This document shows positions 8,246 to 16,961 of a stretch of 64,000 nt of DNA, one piece after another. The notes under the pieces were generated by a model. That model saw nothing but the letters and a program-made list of their open reading frames with translations, did no database searches and was not told where the DNA came from. Position 1 is the first letter of the stretch. The number at the start of each line of letters is the position of its first letter. Origin of the DNA: Rhodobacteraceae bacterium (ex Bugula neritina AB1) (GTDB lineage: Bacteria; Pseudomonadota; Alphaproteobacteria; Rhodobacterales; Rhodobacteraceae); the NCBI GenBank assembly GCA_001730095.1, contig MDLF01000060.1, positions 59,851-123,850 on the forward strand, written 5' to 3'. Position numbers and translations under genes: made by a program.

Positions 8246-9013
8246 GTGACAACGGCCATTTTACAGGTGGAACGACTTTGCAAGTCTTTCGGTGGCGTCC
8301 ATGCGGTGCGCGATTTGTCTTTTCGCGTCGAGCCGGGACAAATCCTAGGTCTGATTGGCCCGAACGGTTCGGGGAAATCTACCACGGTGAACGCGCTGGC
8401 GGGGATCTTTCCGGTAACATCAGGTGAAATCCTGCTGGCGGGCGGCCATATTCAGACCCTGCCGGAATACGAACGTGTCGCAATGGGTCTGTCGCGCAGC
8501 TTTCAGACGGCCAGTATTTTTCCCGAATTCACCGTGCGTGAACAAATCCAATTGGGCTGCAACGTCACTCTGCGGTCGCATCCGCTGTCTTCGGTATTTG
8601 GCCTTGGCCGACATCCCGGTGAAACCGAAGCCACGAACCGGCATATCGAAGACATACTGGAATTGACGGGGCTGAAGGCCGTGGCAGATGCGACCGTGGG
8701 TACGATCACAGCGGCGGAGCAGCGCTTTTTGATGATCGCCACCGCGCTGGCGGCCCGGCCCAAGGTGATCCTGCTGGATGAACCGGCCGCCGGCCTGGTC
8801 AGCCACGAACGCCAGACCCTGTCACATCTGATCCGCAGCATACGGGATACCGGTGTATCGGTCCTGGTCATCGAACATCACATGGCGCTGATCATGGATG
8901 TCTGCGACCGCATCGTTGTTCTGAACTTCGGCTCCAAGATTGCAGAGGGCACACCGGATGAAATTCGCGGTGATCAGGCTGTCATTGACGCTTATCTCGG
9001 GGAGGCCGTGTAA
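8246..9013 (+). CDS. livG: Branched-chain amino acid-type ABC transporter ATPase (LivG-like)
   Basis: This 255-residue cytosolic ATPase belongs to an importer of hydrophobic amino acids or organic acids (HAAT family). It has Walker A GPNGSGKST near residue 38 and Walker B VILLDEPAAGL near residue 173. The signature region is odd: it reads ITAAEQR (8705-8725) where LivG proteins normally have a YGQQR or SGGQ-type motif, so the conserved glycine is an alanine. The start is GTG with TTGGGAGG five bases upstream. The stop overlaps the livF start by one base. Given the damaged livH downstream, this ATPase may be relaxed from selection. Confidence 0.88.
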   Translation: MTTAILQVERLCKSFGGVHAVRDLSFRVEPGQILGLIGPNGSGKSTTVNALAGIFPVTSGEILLAGGHIQTLPEYERVAMGLSRSFQTASIFPEFTVREQIQLGCNVTLRSHPLSSVFGLGRHPGETEATNRHIEDILELTGLKAVADATVGTITAAEQRFLMIATALAARPKVILLDEPAAGLVSHERQTLSHLIRSIRDTGVSVLVIEHHMALIMDVCDRIVVLNFGSKIAEGTPDEIRGDQAVIDAYLGEAV

Positions 9014-9714
9014 TGCTGACAGTGTCGGACCTGCGGGTCAGCTATGGGCAGATCGAAGTGATCCACGGCGTCAGCATCGAGGTGCAGGAAGGCGAGTGCG
9101 TGGCTCTGATCGGCGCAAATGGCGCAGGGAAATCCTCAACCCTGAAGGCAATCTGCGGGCTGGTTACTGCCACTTCCGGCACCATTACGTTCGAGGGGCA
9201 GGACATCACCAATCAAAGCGGGCACAACATCGTGCGCGCAGGCATCACGATGTGCCCTGAAGGTCGGCAGGTCTTTCCGCAGATGACCACGCTCCAGAAT
9301 CTGCGCATGGGTGCTTATGCCCGGCGCGACGATGAACAGGCTATCGATCTTGAGGAGATGATGAACATGTTTCCGATCCTGCGGGAACGGAAACATCAGG
9401 CCGCCGGAACCCTATCCGGCGGCGAACAGGAGATGCTGGCCATCGCGCGCGCGCTCATGGCGCGGCCCCGGCTGTGCATCTTCGACGAACCGTCGCTTGG
9501 GCTGGCGCCCAAAATCGTGGCGGAGGTGGGCGCAACCATCAAGCGGATCAAGAAGATGGGCAAGACCATCCTGCTGGTTGAACAGAATTCATTGATGGCG
9601 CTGCGCCTGGCAGACCGGGCCTACCTGTTCGAGGCTGGGGAAATCGTGCTGTCCGGCACAGGAGAGGAACTGCAATCACATCCGGAAGTGGTCAAGGCCT
9701 ACCTCGGCCACTGA
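9013..9714 (+). CDS. livF: Branched-chain amino acid-type ABC transporter ATPase (LivF-like)
   Basis: The 233-residue second ATPase of the same importer has Walker A GANGAGKSS, a normal signature LSGGEQEMLAIARAL and Walker B LCIFDEPSLGL followed by the switch His/Glu region (LLVEQN). It is translationally coupled to livG by a TAATG overlap, with GGAGG just before the start. It ends 34 bases before the binding-protein gene. Substrate specificity is not readable from the ATPase. Confidence 0.92.
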   Translation: MLTVSDLRVSYGQIEVIHGVSIEVQEGECVALIGANGAGKSSTLKAICGLVTATSGTITFEGQDITNQSGHNIVRAGITMCPEGRQVFPQMTTLQNLRMGAYARRDDEQAIDLEEMMNMFPILRERKHQAAGTLSGGEQEMLAIARALMARPRLCIFDEPSLGLAPKIVAEVGATIKRIKKMGKTILLVEQNSLMALRLADRAYLFEAGEIVLSGTGEELQSHPEVVKAYLGH

Positions 9715-9748
9715 CCGGTCAACGACGACAACTTGGGAGGAACGTTCT

Positions 9749-10948
9749 ATGAAGATGAAGGCGCTTACTGCAGCACTCGCGATGTTTGGCACCGCCGGTT
9801 TCGCCGCAGAAAAACAACTCGATATCGGCGTAAGCGACGCTCTCACGGGGGGGGCAGCGGTCTATGGGCTGCCTCAGTCCAATGCCGTGCAGATGGCTGC
9901 AGAAGAAATCAACGCGGCGGGCGGTATCAAGGTTGGCGACGACACCTATATGCTCAACGTCATTGCATATGACGACAAGGCCAATCCGACCGAGGCGTCA
10001 AACGCGGTGCGTAAACTGATCGACCGGGATAGTGTGAAATTCATCCTCGGCTTCTGCTGCTCGGGGGCAACCGGGGCCGTTGCCTCGTTCATCGAGAATG
10101 AAGATGCGGTGATGTTGGTGGGCAATGCCGCCGAGCGCTCGATCACCACGCGCGAGATCCCCAATCTGGTCCGCACCCGCCCACCGGCCGATTACACTGG
10201 CGCGGCGGCCGGAACCTTTGTCGCCGAGAAGGGACACAAGAAGGTCGCGGTTCTCGGGGCTCTCGATGTTGGCTTTTACGCCAGCTATGTTGATGCGTTC
10301 GAGAAAGAGCTCAACAAGGCCGGCGGTGCGATCGTCACCCGTGAAAGCTTTGGTCTCAAAGACCGGGACATGAGCCCGCAGCTGACCAAGATCCGCGAAA
10401 TGCAGCCGGACGCGATTCTTGTGGTTGGGTATGTGGAACCGGCGGCATTCATCTATCGCCAGGCCGTCGAACTTGGCATCGATGTCCCTCGTTATGGTTT
10501 CACCTCGGGATCTGAGGAACAATTTCTGCGCGTTGCCAGCTCTGAGCAGATGGAAGGCGTCTGGGATTTGCGCCCGACCGAACTGACACTGCTTTCGGCT
10601 AGTGACAACGGTATCGCCTATCACAAGAACTACTCGGAAAAGTTCGGCATCGCGCCATCGCCCAGCTCGCCATATGCCTATGATCAAACCTATGCGCTGA
10701 AGGACGCGATCGAGGCCGCAGGCACCGTCGATGATACCGAAGCGGTGGCAGCCGCATTGCGCGCATTGGCCGTCCCGGATGAGGTGGTGATGCAATACCT
10801 GCCGGTGGACAAAAAGATGTTCGATGTGAATGGGCAGGCCTACACCTCGAACGGTGCATTCCAATGGCAGAGCGGCAACTGGGTCTTTGTCCAGGATCTG
10901 CCGTCGGATGCGGCGGCCTATTCGGCCTTCCTGAGCACAATCGACTAA
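9749..10948 (+). CDS. ABC transporter periplasmic substrate-binding protein (Peripla_BP_6)
   Basis: The 399-residue protein has a signal peptide (MKMKALTAALAMFGTAGFAA) and a type I periplasmic-binding fold, with SDALTGGAAVYGLPQSNAVQ at the N-terminus and the LivJ-like VKFILGFCCSGAT loop near residue 95. A strong TTGGGAGG precedes the ATG. Neighbouring acyl-CoA ligase, dehydrogenase and MDR genes suggest a carboxylic acid ligand rather than leucine, but this is inference. Two adjacent cysteines near residue 103 are unusual for an exported protein. Confidence 0.92.
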   Translation: MKMKALTAALAMFGTAGFAAEKQLDIGVSDALTGGAAVYGLPQSNAVQMAAEEINAAGGIKVGDDTYMLNVIAYDDKANPTEASNAVRKLIDRDSVKFILGFCCSGATGAVASFIENEDAVMLVGNAAERSITTREIPNLVRTRPPADYTGAAAGTFVAEKGHKKVAVLGALDVGFYASYVDAFEKELNKAGGAIVTRESFGLKDRDMSPQLTKIREMQPDAILVVGYVEPAAFIYRQAVELGIDVPRYGFTSGSEEQFLRVASSEQMEGVWDLRPTELTLLSASDNGIAYHKNYSEKFGIAPSPSSPYAYDQTYALKDAIEAAGTVDDTEAVAAALRALAVPDEVVMQYLPVDKKMFDVNGQAYTSNGAFQWQSGNWVFVQDLPSDAAAYSAFLSTID

Positions 10949-11013
10949 CGGAACCCGGCAGTGCGGAGCGATCCGCGCTGCCTTACAGGGGCTGCCTTTG
11001 AGGGACGGTGTGT

Positions 11014-11949
11014 ATGATCGAGATCCTGCAACAGATTATCAACGGGATGGCCATCGGCGGGGTCTACGTGTTGATCGCGCTTGGGTTGACCACAGTGTTC
11101 GGCATTCTTGGGATTGCTCATTTCGCCCATGGATCCGTCTCGATGTTCGGCGGCTATCTCACCTTTTTCTTTGTGGTGACGTGGGGGTTGCCGCTGATAG
11201 CTGCCATTGTCATCGCGTTGTTGGTCGGTCTGATCCTGGGGATTCTGATCGAGCTTCTGGCCTATAGGCCGGTGCGTAACGCAAATCACATTAACGCCTT
11301 CATCGTAGCGCTTGGCCTGACGATGATGGTCGAGGGGCTGAACCTGGAATTCTTTGGCCATGAGCAGGTTGTGATCCCGACAGATTTCTCCTGGGTGTTC
11401 AAAATCGGTGGGGTGACGATCCCGGAGCTGCGGCTCTACACAATACTGGCGGCTGCTCTGCTCATTGCGGCCATGACGATCTTTGTCGAAAAGACCAAGA
11501 CCGGTCAGGCAATCCGGGCCGTGGCCGAAAACCGCGATGCAGCCATTCTGATGGGCGTCAACGTGAACACGATCCCCTTGGTGGTATTCTCTATTTCCAC
11601 AGCGCTGGGCGTTTGCGCGGGCGTCATGGTGGGCGCATTGTTTGCCATCGCTCCCGGCATCGGCGAAGGGCTGGTGGTCAAAGGATTTGCGGTTCTGATC
11701 CTTGGGGGGCTGGGTTCGATCCCAGGTGCCGTTGTCGGTGGGCTGGTCGATGGGGGACCAGCCCGACCCGGATCTGTTCCGCATGGCGGCCGCAATCGGC
11801 CTGACGGGCGTAACGACCCCAAAGGAATTCGGCGGGCAGGGCCACAGCTTTGCAACGCTTGTGGTGGTCTGCGAGATCTTGGCGGCGGTGGACTTCGGGT
11901 TCGCCATGTCTTTGGTCAATACCCAGAATGTGGGTGTGCGCTTGTGTAG
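11014..11949 (+). pseudogene. livH: LivH-type permease, truncated at the 3' end by a deletion junction
   Basis: Codons 1 to about 246 encode a normal LivH inner-membrane permease, including the family loop VAENRDAAILMGVN and the conserved end of the core, LGGLGSIPGAVVGGL (11701-11745). Immediately afterwards similarity stops. The frame then runs about 66 codons out of frame through the acyl-CoA dehydrogenase gene, giving a Pro-, Gly- and Arg-rich tail that is not membrane-like. Family members continue about 45 residues with the last helix or helices. No livM follows. The ATG at 11014 has GAGGGA upstream. The product is probably non-functional. Confidence 0.85.
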
Positions 11950-12805
11950 GTCGGCAAGCGATGCCGAGCAAAGCCGCTATCTTCCCCGCATCCTCGCGGC
12001 TGAGATCAGCGCCTGCACCGCCCTGACCGAACCCGGAACGGGATCGGATGTGGCCGCCATTGCGACACGCGCAACCCAAACAGCCCGGGGCTGGCGACTG
12101 ACCGGCGAGAAGACCTGGATCGTGAACGGGCGCCATGCGGGCCTTGCGGTGGTCTTTGCCCAGAGTTCCAACGCCGGGGACGCCGATGGGATCGGCGGCT
12201 TTCTTGTTGATCTCGATCGCGCTGGGGTCCGGCGCTACCCTGTGGATTCAGGTTTTGCGCAGACCTCGATGGGCACGGGCGGGTTTGTGCTGGAGGATGT
12301 CGCGGCGGAAGCATTGGTATTGCCGCCTGGCACGGCCTTCAAAAGCATCCTGACCGAAATCAACGCTGCCCGCACCTATGTCGCGGCGATGTGCAACGCG
12401 ATGTTGGGCGCGGCCATTGCGCAGGCGGCTGGCTATGGTGCCAAGCGGCGCAGCTTTGGCAATCCTTTGGCACATTACGCCGCATGGCGGCATCCCTTTG
12501 GTGCAGCAGAAACCGATCTTGCCGCCTCTCGCGCGCTGACCGCCCGGGCGGTGGACATGATCGTGGAGGGCGCGGATGCCCAACTGGCAGCTGCAGAGGC
12601 CAAGATTGCCGCCGTGCAGGCTGCGCAGCTGCATATTCCGCAGATGTTGCACGCGATGGGGGCTGCCGGGCTAAAGCCTGAATACTGCTTTGCCCGGCAC
12701 CTTGCAGCGGCGCAGGTTGCCGGGTTCACCGATGGCGCAACCAGCATTCTGCGCGACCGGGTGGCCCGCCTCACCCGTTCCAAAACCGACACTCCCAAGA
12801 GGTGA
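11750..12805 (+). pseudogene. Acyl-CoA dehydrogenase lacking its N-terminal region
   Basis: About 351 codons encode an acyl-CoA dehydrogenase from the LTGVTTPKEFGGQG segment onward, including TALTEPGTGSD (flavin/substrate motif) and the EKTWIVNGRHA strand. Family members have about 50 more residues at the N-terminus. Here the frame runs 5' into the livH gene, so those residues were lost at the junction near 11746-11760. The ATG at 11750 could allow translation, but no proper ribosome site is present. Where many family members have the catalytic Glu in YEGT, this protein has TDGA (Asp at 12731-12733). It probably acted with the adjacent ligase on an acyl-CoA. Confidence 0.8.
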
Positions 12806-12808
12806 TCC

Positions 12809-13825
12809 ATGCGTGTTTTCCAGATTGAAGGTGATTGGGGTTTTGACAACCTGAACCTCTCGGAACGGCCAGAGCCGAAACCGGGCCCGGGGGATGTCGT
12901 CATCCGTATGCGGATGGCGTCGCTGAATGCACGGGATCTTATTGTTCCAGAACGGGGCTATGGTCGCGCCACCGGCGAATTGCCTCTGATCCCGATCTCG
13001 GACGGAGTGGGTGAAATCGTCGAAATCGGTGCGGGGGTGACCCGCGTGGCGGTCGGAGATCGTGTCTGCCCGACCTATTTTCAGAACTGGACCAGTGGGG
13101 AGCCTTCACCTGAACGTTTTGCTTCAGCACTTGGCGGGCCGAATGACGGTGTGATGGCAGAATTGGTCTGCCTGTCCCAGGAAGGGGTCGTAAAGGTCCC
13201 GGAGTATCTCAGCGATGCGGAGGCCGCGACCCTTCCCTGTGCTGCGCTGACCGCGTGGAGTGCCGTGGTCACCCATGGCCAGACGCGCGCCGGCGACCGC
13301 ATTCTGGTTCAGGGCACCGGCGGTGTGGCGCTTTTTGCGGTCGCATTCGCCAAGATGCACGGTGCGCATGTCACCGTGATTTCGTCCAGCGATGACAAGC
13401 TGGAAAAGGTCCGTTCCATGGGGGCCGATCAGACGATCAACTACCGCGAGACCGAAGATTGGGCCCGCGCCAGCCGCCCGATCACCTTTGATCGCGGTGG
13501 GTTCGACAACATCATCGAATTGGGCGGGGCCAAGACGCTGCCCCTGTCGCTGCGCGCAGTCAGACCCGGCGGCACGCTGTCTATGATCGGTGTTTTGTCG
13601 GGCCTGAATATCGAGGCCTCACTGGGTCTGATCGTGGCGCGACAGGTACGCCTGCAAGGCGTCACAGTTGGCCATCGAGATGGGTTCGAAGCCATGCTTG
13701 CCGCGATGGCGCTGCATGGCACACGCCCGGTGCTGGGCAAGACATTCGCGTTCGAAGACCTTAGGCCCGCGCTCGAGCATGTGCGCAAGGGCGGGCATTT
13801 CGGCAAGACCCTGATCAAGTTCTGA
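12809..13825 (+). CDS. MDR-family zinc-independent alcohol dehydrogenase / quinone oxidoreductase-like protein
   Basis: The 338-residue protein has a GroES-like N-terminal domain and a Rossmann domain with VQGTGGVALFAVAFAKMHGA near residue 165, which marks NAD(P) binding in medium-chain dehydrogenases. The Cys and His zinc ligands of classical alcohol dehydrogenases are not evident, so it is more like quinone oxidoreductases or enoyl reductases. It starts 3 bases after the dehydrogenase stop codon and 11 bases precede the ligase gene, so the three are one transcription unit. A role in reducing or oxidising an acyl-CoA intermediate is inference. Confidence 0.88.
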   Translation: MRVFQIEGDWGFDNLNLSERPEPKPGPGDVVIRMRMASLNARDLIVPERGYGRATGELPLIPISDGVGEIVEIGAGVTRVAVGDRVCPTYFQNWTSGEPSPERFASALGGPNDGVMAELVCLSQEGVVKVPEYLSDAEAATLPCAALTAWSAVVTHGQTRAGDRILVQGTGGVALFAVAFAKMHGAHVTVISSSDDKLEKVRSMGADQTINYRETEDWARASRPITFDRGGFDNIIELGGAKTLPLSLRAVRPGGTLSMIGVLSGLNIEASLGLIVARQVRLQGVTVGHRDGFEAMLAAMALHGTRPVLGKTFAFEDLRPALEHVRKGGHFGKTLIKF

Positions 13826-13836
13826 GAGCCGAGCAC

Positions 13837-15360
13837 ATGCCCACGCATGCCTTTCAGCCCCGCTGCCATCCACCGGACAAGCCGGCTTTTGTGATGTGTG
13901 AAACCGGTGAGACGGTGAGCTTCGCGGCGCTGGAAGCTCGGGCCAACCGGGGCGCTCATCTGCTGCGGTCGCACGGCATCCGCGAGGGGGACCATATCGC
14001 GATCCTGATGGAAAACCGCCGCGAATTCATTGAGGTCTGCTTCGCGGCCGACCGCGCGGGCGTCTACTACACAACCATCAGCACCCATCTGTCCAAAGCC
14101 GAGATCGCCTTTATCCTTGAGGATTGTGATGCACGGCTGCTGATCGTGTCAGACAGTTTTGGTGATCTGGCGACGTCGCTGTTTCAATCCTGCGCCTGTG
14201 ACATGCTGGTCGTCGGCAAGGATACCGCAGGTTTTGCAGATTGGTCGCAAAGCCTTGCCTCCATGCCTGAAACGCCAATCAGGGATGAATGGCAGGGGCT
14301 GGACATGCTCTATTCTTCAGGCACCACCGGGCGCCCGAAGGGGATCAAATGGCCGTTGCCGCACGAGAAACCAGGCACGCGCGGCATGTTGATCGATCTG
14401 CTGTCGGGGCTGTTTGGCTACGACCGGGACACCCGCTATCTCAGCCCGGCGCCGCTTTATCATGCTGCGCCGCTCAGGCATTCGATGGTCACGATCAAGA
14501 TGGGCGGCACCGCCTATATCATGCGCCGGTTCGACGCGGCCACGGCATTGCATCTCATCGAACGCCACCGCATCACCCATAGCCAATGGGTGCCAACGAT
14601 GTTCGTGCGGCTGCTGAAACTGCCTGCGAAGATCCGGCGGGAGTTTGATCTCTCTTCGATGAAAATGGCCGTGCATGCGGCCGCACCATGCCCGCCCGAC
14701 ATCAAGAAACAGATGATCGACTGGTGGGGCGAGATTGTGCACGAGTATTACGCCGGGACCGAAAACAATGGCTTCACCGCCATCACCAGCGCCGAATGGT
14801 TGACCCATCCCGGATCGGTCGGGCGCGCCAAGCTGGGAACACTGCATATCTGCGACGAACAGGGCACCGAACTTCCTGTGGGGCAGACGGGCGAAGTGTA
14901 TTTCGAGAACGGCCATCAATTTGCCTATCACAAAGACCCGGTCAAGACTGCCTCCTGTACCAATGCGCAAGGATGGACCACGCTGGGTGACATCGGCCAT
15001 GTCGACGACGAAGGGTATCTCTATCTCACCGACCGCAAGTTCTTTGTTATCATTTCCGGCGGCGTCAACATCTACCCGCAGGAAACCGAAGACGTGCTGC
15101 TGTCACATCCGGCGGTGCTGGATACGGCGGTGATCGGTGTGCCCAACGCGGAATTCGGCGAGGAGGTGAAGGCCATTGTTCAATTGATGCCTGCCATCGC
15201 CGGATCCGAAACGCTGGCTCAGTCATTGATCGAATATTGCCGTCAGCATTTGTCGCCGATCAAATGTCCGCAAAGCATTGATTTTGAAGATCAGCTGCCA
15301 CGCTCCGCGACAGGTAAGCTGTATAAGCGTCAGCTTCGCGATCTCTACTGGAACAAATGA
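13837..15360 (+). CDS. AMP-dependent acyl-CoA synthetase (ligase)
   Basis: This 507-residue ANL-superfamily enzyme activates a carboxylic acid to an acyl-adenylate and then to acyl-CoA. Motifs in order are the P-loop YSSGTTGRPKG near residue 160, EYYAGTENNGFTAI near residue 300, GDIGHVDDEGYLYLTDRK near residue 385, GGVNIYPQE near residue 405, and the C-terminal catalytic lysine in ATGKLYK. It resembles FadD13- or crotonobetaine/carnitine-type ligases more than acetyl-CoA synthetase. Its position after an importer, a dehydrogenase and an MDR enzyme suggests uptake and beta-oxidation-like breakdown of an exogenous acid. Confidence 0.92.
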   Translation: MPTHAFQPRCHPPDKPAFVMCETGETVSFAALEARANRGAHLLRSHGIREGDHIAILMENRREFIEVCFAADRAGVYYTTISTHLSKAEIAFILEDCDARLLIVSDSFGDLATSLFQSCACDMLVVGKDTAGFADWSQSLASMPETPIRDEWQGLDMLYSSGTTGRPKGIKWPLPHEKPGTRGMLIDLLSGLFGYDRDTRYLSPAPLYHAAPLRHSMVTIKMGGTAYIMRRFDAATALHLIERHRITHSQWVPTMFVRLLKLPAKIRREFDLSSMKMAVHAAAPCPPDIKKQMIDWWGEIVHEYYAGTENNGFTAITSAEWLTHPGSVGRAKLGTLHICDEQGTELPVGQTGEVYFENGHQFAYHKDPVKTASCTNAQGWTTLGDIGHVDDEGYLYLTDRKFFVIISGGVNIYPQETEDVLLSHPAVLDTAVIGVPNAEFGEEVKAIVQLMPAIAGSETLAQSLIEYCRQHLSPIKCPQSIDFEDQLPRSATGKLYKRQLRDLYWNK

Positions 15361-15440
15361 CGCATGTCTTGGTTTGACCGGGTCTTTTCTCCGGCCATCG
15401 CAACAAGCCGCAGAACCAGAGGTGAAGCCCAATTGCGTAA

Positions 15441-15468
15441 AGCAAACCGGAACCCGCGAGGGTTCCGG
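15441..15468 (-). terminator. Intrinsic terminator of the SPFH/NfeD-like pair
   Basis: A 9-bp perfect stem CCGGAACCC/GGGTTCCGG (15447-15455 with 15460-15468) has a 4-base loop. Read on the minus strand it is followed by TTTGCTT, which fits termination of the leftward operon. It may also end the rightward ligase transcript. Confidence 0.75.
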
Positions 15469-15476
15469 CAGTAGGA

Positions 15477-15755
15477 TCAATCGTTGATGTCGTGGTTGAA
15501 AGTCTTCACCTGGCCTTTGGGCAGGGCGAAAAATTTGCGCATCACCAACCAGGCTGCCAGCGACAGTGCGGCAAAGATCAGCAGCAGTGGCGGCAGGGTG
15601 AAGCCTGCGCCCGCCAGCAGCAGCAGGGCGACTATGGCGGCACCGATGGCAAAGCCCAGGAAGACAAAGCCGGGCAACAGAATCTCGACGATGGCAAGTG
15701 TCAGGGCGGCTGCGCCCCAAACCCACCATATCGCCCAGAAAGACGCGTCCATCAT
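15477..15755 (-). CDS. NfeD-like membrane protein
   Basis: This short protein of 92 residues has three hydrophobic segments (about residues 5-25, 28-50 and 55-72) and then a short charged tail. It matches the membrane part of NfeD-like partners of SPFH proteins, without the C-terminal OB fold of full-length NfeD. A strong GGGAGG lies upstream of the start. Its ATG overlaps the stop of the SPFH gene (ATGA), a hallmark of the conserved NfeD-SPFH operon. It probably helps to organise membrane microdomains, which is family knowledge. Confidence 0.85.
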   Translation of the reverse strand: MMDASFWAIWWVWGAAALTLAIVEILLPGFVFLGFAIGAAIVALLLLAGAGFTLPPLLLIFAALSLAAWLVMRKFFALPKGQVKTFNHDIND

Positions 15756-16642
15756 TTGCCTCCCTTCAGCAGATTGAAGGCGTTTCCGAAGGCTTCCAGC
15801 GCATGGGCCGGGACCAGGATTGTCTGCTTGCCATCGCCATTGCCAAGCGCATTCAGCGACTCCACCTGTTTCAGCGCCACCTGATACTGCGCTGCCTCGA
15901 TGCCGTGGTCAGCGATCGCCTTGGCCACGACTTCGGTGGCGTAAGCTTCGGCTTCGGCCTGAATGCGGCGGGCCTTGGCGGTCTGCTCGGCTGCATAAAG
16001 CTCGGCGTCGGCGTTCAGTTCGACTGCGCGTTTCTGACCCTCGGCCTCGGTCACCTGGGCACGGCGGGCGCGTTCGGCGTTCAGCTGCTGCAGCATCGCG
16101 TCGCGGGTGGCCTGATCGAGGTTCACATCCAGGATCTCGGCGCGAGTGACTTCGATGCCCCAATCATCCACGGCGGTTTCGACCGAATGCTGGATCTGGC
16201 CAATCAGCTGGGCGCGGTTCGACTGCACCTCATCAAGGTCCATCTTGCCGATCTCGGCCCGCACGATGCCTGCCACGGTGGTGGCGATGGCGCCATCCAC
16301 GTCGCGAATCCGGTAAACCGTCTTTTCCGGCTCAAGAATGCGGTAGAAAACCGAGGTGTCGATCTGCACCAGCACGTTGTCCTTGGTGATGGCGTCCTGG
16401 GTGGCATTGGGCAGCTGGCGTTCCAGGATCGAGATCTTGTGGCGGGCCACGTCGAGGAAGGGCACGATAAAGTTGATGCCGGGGCCAAGCACCGAGTGCA
16501 GGCGGCCAAAACGTTCAACCACATATTTTTCTGATTGCGGCACGATCTTGACCCCTTTGAGGATCACAATGACCAGGAATACCGCACCCAGAAGGTACAG
16601 CAGGTTGCCGGTCACAAGTTCGGCCAAGATGTCTTCGATCAT
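15752..16642 (-). CDS. SPFH/Band 7 (stomatin-like) protein, QmcA type
   Basis: The 296-residue protein has one N-terminal transmembrane helix (residues 10-30) followed by a Band 7 domain (KIVPQSEKYVVERFGRLHSVLGPGINFIVPF at its start). A long Ala/Glu-rich coiled coil occupies about residues 185-245. Such proteins oligomerise in flotillin-like membrane domains and work with NfeD partners and FtsH-type proteases. The start at 16642 (MIEDILAELV) is supported by AAGGA eight bases upstream; the frame extends about 168 codons further 5' but that part has no protein-like character. Confidence 0.92.
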   Translation of the reverse strand: MIEDILAELVTGNLLYLLGAVFLVIVILKGVKIVPQSEKYVVERFGRLHSVLGPGINFIVPFLDVARHKISILERQLPNATQDAITKDNVLVQIDTSVFYRILEPEKTVYRIRDVDGAIATTVAGIVRAEIGKMDLDEVQSNRAQLIGQIQHSVETAVDDWGIEVTRAEILDVNLDQATRDAMLQQLNAERARRAQVTEAEGQKRAVELNADAELYAAEQTAKARRIQAEAEAYATEVVAKAIADHGIEAAQYQVALKQVESLNALGNGDGKQTILVPAHALEAFGNAFNLLKGGK

Positions 16643-16961
16643 GGAAAAGTCCTTTGTCGTTTCAATTGAGGCAGGCGTTTCCGGGAGGTCGTGCCTGGAT
16701 ACAGAAGGTTCGGGCGCGTCACTTTGCGACAGCCCGTCTTCAGCAGGCCGGTTGCCCGGAGCCTTTGATTTGTTTACGTCGGGTTTCATTGTGTGCAATG
16801 GTATACATTTGGGTGCTGCCGCGCCGGATTTCAAGCCATGTATGGTGCCAAGAAGGCCGGGGTGGCAAGCCCCGGCGGGGTTGAATTGCCCGCAAATATC
16901 GGGCAAACGCTCCGGGTTTGCGGCACTGGACCCGCCTTTGGCCGGAATGTAAGGACAGACC
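16643..16961. other. Divergent promoter region between the SPFH gene and tgt
   Basis: No gene is evident in these 319 bases. A 7-bp hairpin, TTGCCCG/CGGGCAA (16886-16892 with 16900-16906), lies 55 bases before the tgt start and could be a leader structure. No preQ1-type riboswitch motif was recognised. Confidence 0.45.

Noticed and set aside
16800..16961. preQ1 riboswitch before tgt
   Set aside because: No characteristic preQ1 loop and pseudoknot sequence was recognised; only a simple 7-bp hairpin is present.
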